From contig VYZB01000238.1 of the NCBI GenBank assembly GCA_013397455.1, forward strand, positions 1,200,369-1,264,368: DNA of 64,000 bases, read 5' to 3'. Made by a program: the position numbers and the translations under genes. The DNA is from Crotophaga sulcirostris. Its lineage: Eukaryota; Chordata; Aves; Cuculiformes; Crotophagidae. The notes under the pieces are model-generated. The model did no database searches. It was not told the DNA's origin and saw only the letters and a program-made list of their open reading frames with translations. Below, piece by piece: positions 1 through 28,600 of this stretch. How positions within the stretch are numbered: position 1 is the stretch's first letter; each line of letters begins with the position of its first letter.

Positions 1-19
1 ATGGAGGGGTGGGGGGGGG

Positions 20-537
20 CGATTCTTCCCCTTTATTCCACTTTCCCGACTGGAGTGTTGTGTTTGGTTCTGGAGCGCCCAGCGTAAGAAGGATATGGAA
101 CTGTTGGAGAGGGTTCAGAGGCGGCCACGAAGGTGACCAGGGGGCTGGAGCACCTCTGCTATGAGGACAGGCTGAGAGCGTTGGAGTTCTTCAGCCTGGA
201 GAAGAGAAGGCTCTGGGGAGACCTCATAGCGGCCTTCCAGTACCTGAAGGGGGCTACCGGAAAGCTGAGGAGGGACTTTTTACAATGGCCTGTAGTGATA
301 AGGCGAGAGGGAATGGCTTTCAACTGAGATTTACATCAGATATGAGGAAGAAATTCTTCACAGTGAGGGTGACTGAGACACTGGCAGAGGTCGCCCGGGG
401 AAGCCTCCCTGGAGGTGTTCAAGGCCAGGCTTGATGGGACCTTGAGCAGCCTGAGCTGGTGGGAGGTGTCCCTGCCCATGGTAGGGGGTTTGAACTGGAT
501 AATTTTTAAGGTCCCTTCTAACCCAAACCATTCTATG
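20..537 (+). repeat. CR1 LINE fragment (3' end of ORF2 and 3' UTR)
   Basis: A truncated, frame-broken CR1 copy in sense orientation. It shares phrases with the larger CR1 at 41056-42072, for example the stretches encoding LEHLCYEDRLRALEFFSLEK and the 3' tail ending in ACCATTCTATGA. It lies in the intron upstream of the first GNS exon in the window. The remaining intron sequence up to 718 shows nothing recognisable. Confidence 0.9.
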
Positions 538-718
538 AAGTCCCCGCACTTCAGCTCCCTCGGGCTGGCTTGCGTAACTGCTGTGGTCTCAGCAAGAACA
601 GGTGGCTCGCCTGGGCAGTGCAAAAAGCTGTAGTGGTGGACTTTCTCTCCCTTGTTTCAGCTCCACCACTTATAGCCTTATGTTTTTAGCTGATTCTGAT
701 TTCATACCTTTCTTCCAG

Positions 719-18128
<17,410 letters not shown>

Positions 18129-18454
18129 GAGCCTCTTGCAATCAGCTCCCACTGACCAGTTTCTCCAGCGACTGCAGCAGGTCTGTCTCTGTAACTCTTG
18201 TTGATTGCAGCTGGAAGACTCCTAATGGGCTGTTCAAACTCTGTTTGGAAGAAAGACCCTCATCTCCAGCTGCTCGCCTCGTGCAATATGTATATTTTAC
18301 AGCTGAACTGTAACTCTGAATTGTTAGACACAGCTAATCTGTCTTGCTCAAATAGTTGATTACTACCTTTGTCTTTCAAGTACCTTTTCAAATCACAGGC
18401 ACAGAGGTGAACCTATGCCTGTGAATCTGAACAGTTTCTTTTGTTCTGAAAATC

Positions 18455-18460
18455 AATAAA
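18455..18460 (+). terminator. GNS: Candidate proximal poly(A) signal of GNS
   Basis: AATAAA in AATCAATAAATGCG, 327 bp after the stop codon. It would give a short-UTR mRNA. Another AATAAA is at 18855-18860. Confidence 0.4.
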
Positions 18461-21400
18461 TGCGTATTTGAGTCGGGTTAGGTAGGCAGGTGCTATTGCA
18501 CAGTAATGCTCACCCATATTCAGTATCACAAAAGCAATGTTTAATTATAGGTTTCCTGTATTGAGCTCAAAGCTGTTAATGACAATAGAAAACTTGCCCA
18601 AAACAGTGTAGGAAGGCAGTAGTCAAAACTGTAGGATCTGACTAGCAACTGTCTTGTGCAGAACTAAAATCCACATGCTAAATATTCTTTCAATGAGACC
18701 ACTTCAAATGAGACCAATGAATTTTGTAGGATAGCTTTGGTAGCTTCCAAAGAATGAAATTTCAACCTTCTCCTTGTTTGAAATGCTGGAATTGGGTTAC
18801 TATGTACTACTGAAAAAATCTCCTAGGGTTTAATATAGGCTTCCTGGGGAGTTAAATAAAAGAGTGTGGAGACTAACAAGTATTCAAATAAGTGTGCCTG
18901 TGTAGTGAGCTAACTCTTAAATCTCTTTTAATATATGAATAGAAATAATACTAAAACAAATACACAAAAAAATCCACCTAGGGCACCACAGTAAAGTTAA
19001 ATCTGTCTCCAACCTCCAAATGTGTTGAATTGTCTCACATCTTACATTGATTAGATTCTTAAAGGTAACTTATTTTGATAGTAAGTTAGTTAAAACTAAA
19101 TAAATCACTGATTACTGGAAGTTAGGCTGACAGCGCTATTTTAGGCAGTTTAAGTGCTTCATAGTGTTGCTTTTTGGTTGAGACATAACTACTCAGAACC
19201 TGCAGTAAGTGGCCTTCACACCAGAGGACTGCACGTCTGACGTCTGCGTGCAGTACATTATCATTTGGTTTTCTTTTGGAAGGGTGATGTTGTCTTTTCA
19301 ACCTTCTGATTAGTCTTATCTGAAATGCAGCCATCACTTGCACCCAGACCGGACTATCTTTCTAAACCTTGAAAAACACCCAAACTTGTATTACCATCTA
19401 ACTTCTGCATAGATCCATTGGCAAAGCACCTTCTGGAAACACTGAGCTGTGTGTCTCTTGCAAGACAAGTTCATGTTGCTGTGGGCAAATCAGCTGTCTT
19501 ATCAGGCAAGGTAACAGTTCCCTTGTCAAACTGAGGCGCAACTATTTAGTTTTCGGTTAGTTATTTCAGATCTTTTACCCAAATAGAGAGCATGATGACT
19601 TCAACTACTGTCACATAAAACCTTCTCCTAATCATTAAGTAGACAACAAAGTATGACTCTCTCTAAACTGTGCAGGTGCATACCCTGGTGCATAGATCCA
19701 CAAACTGGACACAAGCAATGCTGCAATAAGCTAAGTCAAACTTTCTTGGCTTTAAATTCTGAGGTGCGGAAGTTGTCCTTCAACTTGGTTAGAGTTGCAA
19801 ACTTCTGCGGTGGTTTACAAGTTAGATTGTGTTGAGTTCCTGTCTCAAATCTAACTTGTTTCAAATGTCTAGAGTGACCAAATATTTGGAGAAAACAAAC
19901 ACTTGAAAGGTAACTTTCCAGCTGGAGCATCTGTATAAATGCAGAGGGTCTGGGATATTCAGAGTACTTACATGCTTCCAAATACTCAGGACTTTTTTTC
20001 CTCCACCACAGTTGTAGCTTTATCCTCTTTTTTGTTTCTCAAGCCTTAGTGTTGCCCATCAATATCCTTCAGACTCTGCTTTGTCTTTAAAACCAAAACC
20101 AAAGTTGTTTTCGTGCTCTCAAGTGGGGTTTTTTGCACACTGAGCTAAACCTGAAGTTGAGTAGTGTTTGGCTCAGGTAATTCTAGCAACTCAGACTTGT
20201 TCCTTGTTTAAACTTAATTTTGGTAGCTGTGTGGAGGCCAGCATGAAATACATTTATTGCTGCACATTACACCCTCAACAGTTCTATCAAATCTAGGCCA
20301 TACCTTAAGTTTCTGCTTGAGGTAAATTTCAGCGCAGGTAATATGTAATATGATGCTTCTTAACAGAAAAAAACCTTTGTTATTGTTACAGATGTGTAAC
20401 TCTAACATGATTTTTTCTTAAAGTGATCTCAAGCCATAATAAGGAAGTATTCTTTTTTATTATTTACTTTTTGCCCAGTAACTAGCATGGAAGTTGACAG
20501 GACTAATGCAGATCATTCATTGTGTGTGTCCAGGTGTTTTACCCAAATGAACACTCTTCCTACCTGCACACACCTGTAAAGGATTTTGTAACGAGGCTCA
20601 ATAACTTAACATACTCACTGTCACAGAACCACACCATGCCTGAAATCTGTCATAGGTAGTAAAACTTGTATTAAACTGAAATGCAGAATGAATTTGGTCA
20701 GTCCTTACTTAACCAGGAAGAGAATAGCAGTTCACGAAGATACTTCCTTTACTCCCAGTTTTTGATCGAGGTTTAAGAACTGTTCAGCAACAGCATGTAG
20801 CTGTAGGAAGAACAGGAACCAACAGCTGCCTGCCTTCCATCTTTTAGAGAAGTTTGTCACTTATCTGGTGTCCATTTCCATGAAGCAGTCAATTTTGAGT
20901 ATTTTTACAGCCTTGAGTGAACAGTGTAAATTCTTATCCTTGATTAAAAAAATACTATGAAGGAACTTTGACTCTTATCCACATCCAATTCCCAACAAAG
21001 TGATTTTAAAACTAGTCTTCCTGGATATTCCATTTCATGTGCTCTTTGACTATGGCTGTATCTGAACCTTGTTACTGACGGCCAAATGAAAGGGCCTTAC
21101 TGGTACAGAGTTGAGTTTAGGTAAAAGGAGATAATTTATTTTAATTTTTTTAATCATTATCAAAAACAGAACAGTGAATTTTAATGATCTGATCTGGCAA
21201 AGGAGGTACTATATAAGGACAAACACAGTCAATGACTTTATTACATTACCCTAAATCAAAAATTATTCAGTATCTTCACTTTAGCATAAGTGAATACAGC
21301 TAGGACATGCCTGCCCAGCATGCACCCAGTGAACTGGGCTTTTTTGTTTTGAGGAATAAAGCTGTAACAGGAACACATAAATGCAAACACACACAAAGCA

Positions 21401-21645
21401 GGTACAATACCTTTGCAATCGAGTTGAAGTTAAGACTGATTCTACAAGCTGAATACAGTATTTCATCATCATGAAACAGCTGTCCTTTATTTTGATTCAA
21501 TTAAAATGAGCTGTATTTGTATTACTCACATTTGTATGTGAGCATACTCTGCTGTAGCGTGTTGTGAGCATACCTGTGCTGTTTGGAACGTCTGTTTTAG
21601 AAAGTGCCCTTCCGGAGGACCCTGTTCACTGCTGCACTTTTGGGA

Positions 21646-21658
21646 AATAAAAAATAAA
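21646..21658 (+). terminator. GNS: Candidate distal poly(A) signal of GNS (two AATAAA in tandem)
   Basis: AATAAA at 21646-21651 and again at 21653-21658, followed by AT-rich sequence. It is the best candidate for the distal end of a GNS transcript before the convergent APMAP-like gene begins at 22430. Confidence 0.45.
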
Positions 21659-21680
21659 CTGCCTATGAAACTTCCTATCT

Positions 21681-22410
21681 TTCTGTTTCTGAACTTTAGT
21701 TAAACCTTTCCAAGGGATCGAACTGTGACACATTTCTAAATATTGAATCCCTAATTTATACGCCTGTGTCTGCTCGCTGCCCTGCTGCTTAGCAATGGCC
21801 ATTAGTGAACTTTTTTGTGTCACAGGGGACCTTATGTACAGCATCTGGCAGGACAACGCAGGACTACTTCACACCAGAAAGAAGAACACTGAGGTGAGAC
21901 AACAAATTCAAATGCAAGCTGTGTTTGCTCATATTTCCTTTGAAATGGAAGTAGTTGAATAGATGGAAAGCTTTAACAAACTAGACAATGGAGAAACTGC
22001 TGTTCGTAGTTAAAAGCATTATGTTCTGCCTCTGGGAAAGAGGAAGAATAAAGTCCCACATAAGGCTTTTTCCGAAATGGAAGCTGTGAGCAACAGGAAG
22101 ATATGTGCTACTCACCTCAATCCCTGTTACAGAGTTGAATTCCTTGGATGGTTCTGTGCAACTGTTTAAAGATATATCCAGACCTCTGCTCTGAACTGTA
22201 GAGCAAGGTGATGTGGTGCCTTTAACCTAGTTAAGTCTGAGGCTTTCACAAGCTTCTAAAACAAGTATTTCTGCATTGCATTTCCATTTCTGCTTAACCA
22301 TGTGGTATCAGTTTTCATTTCTCCTTGAGAGATGTAGCAGTCTTCCAGTCAGTAGAGAAAAATATTTAACAGCTGCTTGAAGGCTGCTATTTTTCATTTT
22401 GAGGCTCCAG
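21681..22410. other. Convergent intergenic stretch
   Basis: About 0.7 kb between the likely GNS end and the APMAP-like gene end. No repeat or open frame with support was seen. Confidence 0.6.
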
Positions 22411-22416
22411 TTTATT
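22411..22416 (-). terminator. Candidate poly(A) signal of the APMAP-like gene
   Basis: TTTATT on the + strand (AATAAA on the - strand), only 13 bases past the stop codon. If used, the 3' UTR would be a few tens of bases. More distant - strand AATAAA signals lie at 21486-21491, 21237-21242 and 21135-21140, inside the proposed GNS 3' UTR. Confidence 0.35.
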
Positions 22417-22429
22417 AAAACTACACCAT

Positions 22430-22627
22430 TTACTGTAGCACCACAAGAAAAGGCAGTTCTGTATTACCTAGATACATCTTCCCATCATGCTCAAAGACAT
22501 CACTGATAGCCCAGGTGACACTACCATCAGGGTCATGGAAGCTTGCTACAATGTCTCCTTTGTTGTTGATCTCTAAGAACAAGCCATGTTTGTGAAGAAA
22601 AATGCTGTAGAATGATAAAGGCGTCAC
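22430..22627 (-). CDS. APMAP-like exon 9 (C-terminus)
   Basis: Starts VTPLSFYSIFLHKHG after the acceptor CCAAAACAG, contains FHDPDGSVTW and HDGKMYLGNTELPF, and ends VVLQ followed by TAA. It matches the final APMAP propeller blade and the SPFLCRL tail. Phase 0. Confidence 0.93.
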   Translation of the reverse strand: MTPLSFYSIFLHKHGLFLEINNKGDIVASFHDPDGSVTWAISDVFEHDGKMYLGNTELPFLVVLQ

Positions 22628-25600
22628 CTGTTTTGGAAAAAGAAACACACAAGGTTAACACTTCATTCAAGAGGCAGGGAGAACCTGCATTACTACAAAG
22701 AAATGGCAGTGCTAACAGACTGCTTTCCAGATTTTGCTCCAGTCAGATTCAGGTGTCAATGATTTGGTAGCATCCACTGGGCTGTGTCTGAAGCTGGCAG
22801 TCCAGTAATCGCTCACTGATCTCAAAGTACAGTCAGTGCCCGCTTGCTCAAGGAGGTGTGAATGATGTTTGGACTTAGTCCAGCTGCCAAAAGCCAGCCA
22901 TTTTCTAAAAACAGGAATAAGAGGAACTTGATGGAACACAACTGAATCACCCACTTCAGTGTTTTTCCTATGCAAGTTCTAGGGAAAAGGCAGCATTGGT
23001 TCCTAGCAAAAGTAGAATGGTTAATCCTTGCCAGCTCCGTGACTCTTGCTTGACAAGAATAACTTTGCAGAGTTTGATTCCTATAGCAGAATCCTCACAT
23101 GTTGTGTAAAGAGTTCCTCACCTGCCTTGATGACACCATGTTGCTGTTAACAATGGGCTGAGAGCTTGCAGCTATGGACTGCTTTGGTCATACTGATTTT
23201 TCCACTTTATCAATGGGTTCTCAGAATTACCTCAACAGTAAAACTGTTGAGTTTTAATATGTATAAAGGAAACCAATCCTCAAGTGTTCCAGAAAAATCA
23301 AAGTTGGGATATGTTGGGATGCTGCCTCTGATAAAGATGAAGCAGTTGTCTCATGTGTTTCCTCATGAAGAACAGGTACTTTTTCATACCTAAACACTGT
23401 TTGTGGTGCCAACAGGCAATACTACACAGTGTCAAAGTTACCTTGGCAATAAATCTCTTCAGGAACGGATACGGTCCTAAAGCATCCAGAAAAGGAGGAA
23501 AGAAGTTGGGAAGGCGAGTAGTAGATATTCCAACTCTGTATAAGCCTGTGCTTGATAATCTGATGTTGTCTGGATACCCAGGCAGGTTGTCCACAAAAAC
23601 TTCTTTTTTCCCTGCATTAGCTCCGCTCACCCAATAGCTGCAAAAAGGGAATTTTGTGTATGAGTTACAATAGCTGCTGCAAAATACAGTGAGCTCAGCC
23701 ACAAAGATGATCCCTCATTTTAATTTACACAAGGTATTTTTCAAAATACAGAAAAGGAGTCTGCAGAAAGTAGTAAGGACAAAGAAGGAGTAAACTTGAG
23801 TAGCAATTATTGGTCCAAAAACGCATCTTTCTACATGTAACAAACAGTACCTCCCCATTCTATTAAAAAATCCTATTTGTATAAAATACTCTGCTGAGAT
23901 GAAAACTAATATCAAATTTGACTTTAGAACTTTTATGAAATAAAAAACTGTTAAAACACTGACTCCCTTTAAAATGGGAAAAGTGGGGGGTTATGCTAAT
24001 CATCATCATCATCACATAGTGGCACTTGTCCTCTGAGGTCTGTGGAAACTGTAATAATGGAATCATCAGAATAATTGTAATTGAGTCTGAGGGAACTAAG
24101 ACCCAATAGATCAGTAAACATGTACAGGAGCTATTTGGCAGTGCAAAGAGCAATTGTTAATCTCTACCTAGAATTAACCAAAACCCATGATTCCTGCAAT
24201 AGAAAAAAATAATAATTTTGACTAAGCTTCCAATAGCAACCCTGCAAACAGCACATCTTCACTTTACATTTTTAGAAAAGGAAAAAAACAGAAAAATAAG
24301 AGCATGAAAATTGTGCCTACAAATAAATTAAAAACCTGCAATATAAAGTAACATGTAGTATTTCATATTTAGGAGGAGAATGATGTTTAACATACCGTAT
24401 GATTCTACATACACTGGTTTCTGCTATTAATATGTAATCTTCATAGGGAGACAGCGCGATCCCATTCGCCATGTACAAGCCACCGAGCACCGTTCTTCCT
24501 GTTCTTGTTACAGGGTCATAGGCCAACAGGCGACCAAGATGGTTTGTTTCGATTACCTTAATCAATACAGCTAATGAAAAACTAGGCTATCAAAATACCT
24601 GGTTTCAATCAGAACAGAACATACTCAGAAGTTGTATTAACATAGATAAGAAAAAAATCAGATTTTACAGAATGGCAGGCGGCATCTTTCTAAAAACAAT
24701 AAGCTCGCACCACTAAAGGAGTAACGGATTCTGCTCATGTCATTTCCCAGGCCAATCACAGCATTCTTGCAAAAACAGAGGAACATGGGTCTTATTAAGC
24801 CCAGAGTTCAAAGTATGTTAGTCTGCAGTTCCTGCTTTAGCAAAATCCTGAGGCCTATCAGGCTTCTGCGAGCAATTACAACTTCTTCAAATCAGACTGG
24901 GAAGCATTCATGAGTGTTTTCCCAAAGCAAGTAAGCAGCCAACATTTTACTTCTGATATGAAATAATTTGAATAAGTTTCTTCTGCTAAAAAATCTGCAG
25001 GGCAGCTTTGAATTATGTACACGTGAGCCCTGTGACGAGGAAACTACCTTTATGTTTGTGATTTGTACTGGCAACTCTTTGTCAACTGTGAAATACAAAA
25101 TAGCAAAGATGCTGTGCTGCCAAGCAATAATTCTGATAGCTTTAAGAAACAAAAAGCAACACAAGAGATTTCAACTGTTTTTTTTTTTTTACCTTTAATA
25201 ACTTGGTTCTCAATTCCCACCCCTTAAGTAGATTTCCCTTCATGCAGGTTTTCACCTTGCTTAATTTTATCCAGATTTCTGGCAGTAAAGATGAGACACA
25301 GTATAGACTGTGTTTGTGACATCACTGAATTTCAGCTTCACAGACAGTTTGGTCTAGTCAGTTTTACTCAAAGGCTAGGACTCTGCAAAAAAGATACCTT
25401 CAAGTACATCAGCAATTTCTCACCTTGCATTTACTGCAGTGATGCAAGAAGTAGTTACTACTGCAGAAGTGGAATATTCTGGTTTAAGCAAAGTAGAATC
25501 AGTTTTCTAACTTCAGTTAAATCTCATGTAAGTGACTGTCCCCTGCATCCAGCACTGTAAAAAGGGATGCTGTTTTCTAAAACTCCAAAATGAGTACTAG

Positions 25601-28600
25601 TGAGGTTTTTTTCAGGTATTTTTGGTATCAGCAGCATAAGAGCACGCTTGTAGACAGACACTGGGAAGAAATGAATATGCTGTAAAAATGCAGACTGTAC
25701 TCTGTCACATGACAATTTCCTAGGATAGTCATACCCAGCGGGTTTTTTTGGAAGAGCAGCTACAGACTAGCACAGCCCATCCTCTGCCTCAGGGCTCCAA
25801 CACACTGCATTCATAACAAGCTTGGCTAAAGCACACAAGCACTATCGGGAAAAAATGCTTCTCTTCTGCAGCCTGGTATGCAGAGCTGCCAGCACAAAGA
25901 TTAACACTCAAGTTGCCTGAACAAATGGCTACAAAGATGATTACCACATCTCACCTCATATTTGTGATGGCGTCTTTCCCACTTGCTACTCGAATCGGTA
26001 AAATAAATCAAATTTTTCTTTGATATTTCTAATCCGTTTAGGAATTTGAAAGGCAGACCATCCACACCTGGTTAACAAAAATTACTACTGATTAAAATAA
26101 ATACCAAAGCACCAAGTGTTCAGAATTATTCAGATCCATATAAGCTTGAGATTTCAGACACTGCAATTCCAAATCTCATAGTTAATGCTATTGCTATCCT
26201 TAATTTGTCCCGAGCTGAAGTCCAAGCTCTAAATTACTTTCATTTGCAGGAAAATATGTTCAGATTGCAGCTCAACATAACACATACCAGACCAAAACCT
26301 TCTGACAAATACAACTGCTTTTGTTTTCTTCTATTTTTTTAAACAAATCTTAAAAAATATAAAGCAAATGGGCTTTCAGTCAGCCCCAGTCCCTCGCTAG
26401 TGCTGACCTTAACTGATTTAAAGTGCCTTAATCTTCCAATTTATACATAAGCATGAGGACCAAACCCAAGATCAATTTACTTTCCACTAACTGTAGCATC
26501 ACCTTTCTCACTCGATAGCAGGAGGGTTTTCTCTCCTGTCCTTGGATTGACTTTGTAAAGGCCTAAATAAGAATCCGCCACAATCAGGTTACCATCCTGA
26601 TCCATTCGGACTCCATGGGGTCGGCCACATATTGGTTCGTAGTCTGGAGTTCCTGAGATTCAAACAGAAGGATGCAGAAAAACAGCAGGTTGACAAAATG
26701 AAGATCCTGTAATGCAAAGGCTGTAAAGTACTGAACTATTGTCTTTGAAAAAAAAAGTTCCCTAAATACTTCCTTAAACTGTCTCTAAAAGTAACTTACA
26801 AGGGAAGTGACAGTACAGCGTCAATCAAGTCATCCCTGTTCCTTCCCACGTAAAAAAAAAATTGCTCACAACTTTCAGAGAAATTCAGCTCTGCTCAGTT
26901 TTCATAGACAACTTTAAAGATGACTGAAGAATTGACAGGATTCCTAAATCAGTAAAACAAACCAGATTAGCTGCTGTTTAGTTTATATCCCCCAAATAAA
27001 AGATGGGAGAAAATATAATGCTTTTAGGAAAGAGTTAACTAATTACTTCCCTTCAGCTGCAGGCCCAGGGTTCCAGAGGTCACATGAGAATCATACAAGT
27101 AATCCTGAGGTAAAACCACAAAAACCAGATCTACCACATTTAGTATTTTTATAGTGAATAATTTCACCTGAGTGCACTGAAATTAGTAAAGCTCAACACC
27201 CAACAGTTTTGTGACTTCATGCCCTCTGCTCCAAAATACCCATTTGCCCCCAGTACTTCAGTAAGCAAGAACCAACAGCCACTGGAGCCCACTGGAGCTG
27301 TAACACATCAGTAACACCGGTGGGCTGACTGACAGCTGTCAAAAAGTTAACAGCTGAGTTCTGGTCCCACTCTGAATGCAACAATCATTTTGGTCTCATT
27401 TTTGGTTTCTTAACTTCCACATTGTCAATTATTTACACAAGATTCAAAACTGTAGTAATCTTAAGAATTCTTTCAAATTCAGTGGAGACCAACACACAGC
27501 ACAGGGACTCTGGGGACGGGAAAAACACCTACATAACTGTCACATTTTTAGGAAACCAGGCTAAAGCCAATCAGTGATTTTAATGGCCTTTCAGGCCTAC
27601 TTGATTCATCAAAAAGCAACAGGATATAAACGTAAACATTTCAGTGTTTGTCTTCCTCATTTACCAGTACAGAAAGAAAACTCAACCTCCCAGTCCAGTT
27701 ACTGGTGATGCAGCAGGACACGCTACTCTGAGTCTCTTGATTCCTTTGTGAGGCTTGAAATGTTTCTAAAACACATTTTGACCTTGAGACAGGAAAATAG
27801 TTGAATAAATTGTGTCTTTAGACCCCTTCTCTAAAGGTTTATATAAAAGTTGTTCCATAAAATGTTGTTCTTTGTCTCAGTGGCCATCCATAGCAAGTCT
27901 GTCCAAGTCAGTCTCCAGGGCTGGAGAAGCGTGTCACTATTCCTTAATTCTGCCTGCGTGAGGAAAACTACACAATAGCAGTAGGCTTCTCTAATAAATC
28001 TGCATAAAAGAATCAGAAAACACTAACAGTAACTAAAATAGCACTTCAGTTTCTCATTCAGTGACTTTTATGAACAAGTTTTTGTTGTCATTTTCACACC
28101 AAAACTGTCGCTCACCACATTCAGGCACATCTTGCCCCATCTGAGTAATGAAGTGCAGCTGGTCACCACTCAGCATCCACAGTTTCCCATCCACAGTCCC
28201 AGTGTAGATATTACCTTAAAATAAGTATGTGAGAAGACCATTTTAAAAGGGACCAAGACACATAAAAGCAGGATATTCCTCATTATTGTGAGCCTTTCCT
28301 TCTTGCTCCTAATTTATATATTCTATGCACATACGGAGAGACAAAACAGATAGGAAACCCATACAGTTCAATTTAAATATATTTTTATATAGCAAAAAGA
28401 GCAATAATAAATTGGAGATTAGAAAAATATGAACTGTTCATATGTTTATTTTGTTCACACGTGTCAGGAGAGGTTTTGGTTAGATGTTAGGAAGAGGTTC
28501 TTCACCCGGAGGGTGGTAAAGCACTGGAACAGCTCCCCAGCAAAGCAGCCAAGGCACCAAGCCTGAACAATATTCAAGAAGCGTTTGGACAACGCCCTCA

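Larger units (their letters stand above)
18129..21680 (+). other. GNS: Probable GNS 3' untranslated region
   Basis: About 3.5 kb of repeat-free sequence between the GNS stop and a tandem AATAAA at 21646-21658. The length is similar to the long 3' UTR I recall for mammalian GNS. This is inferred only from position and poly(A) signals, with no transcript evidence. No gene or repeat is recognisable inside. Confidence 0.5.

Noticed and set aside
22712..22975. 87-codon - strand frame as an extra APMAP-like exon
   Set aside because: Exons 8 and 9 join directly in phase 0 and align with APMAP without this segment; it has no family similarity.
23998..24015. Short (ATC)n run in an APMAP-like intron
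   Set aside because: About six units only; too short and common to be worth a feature.
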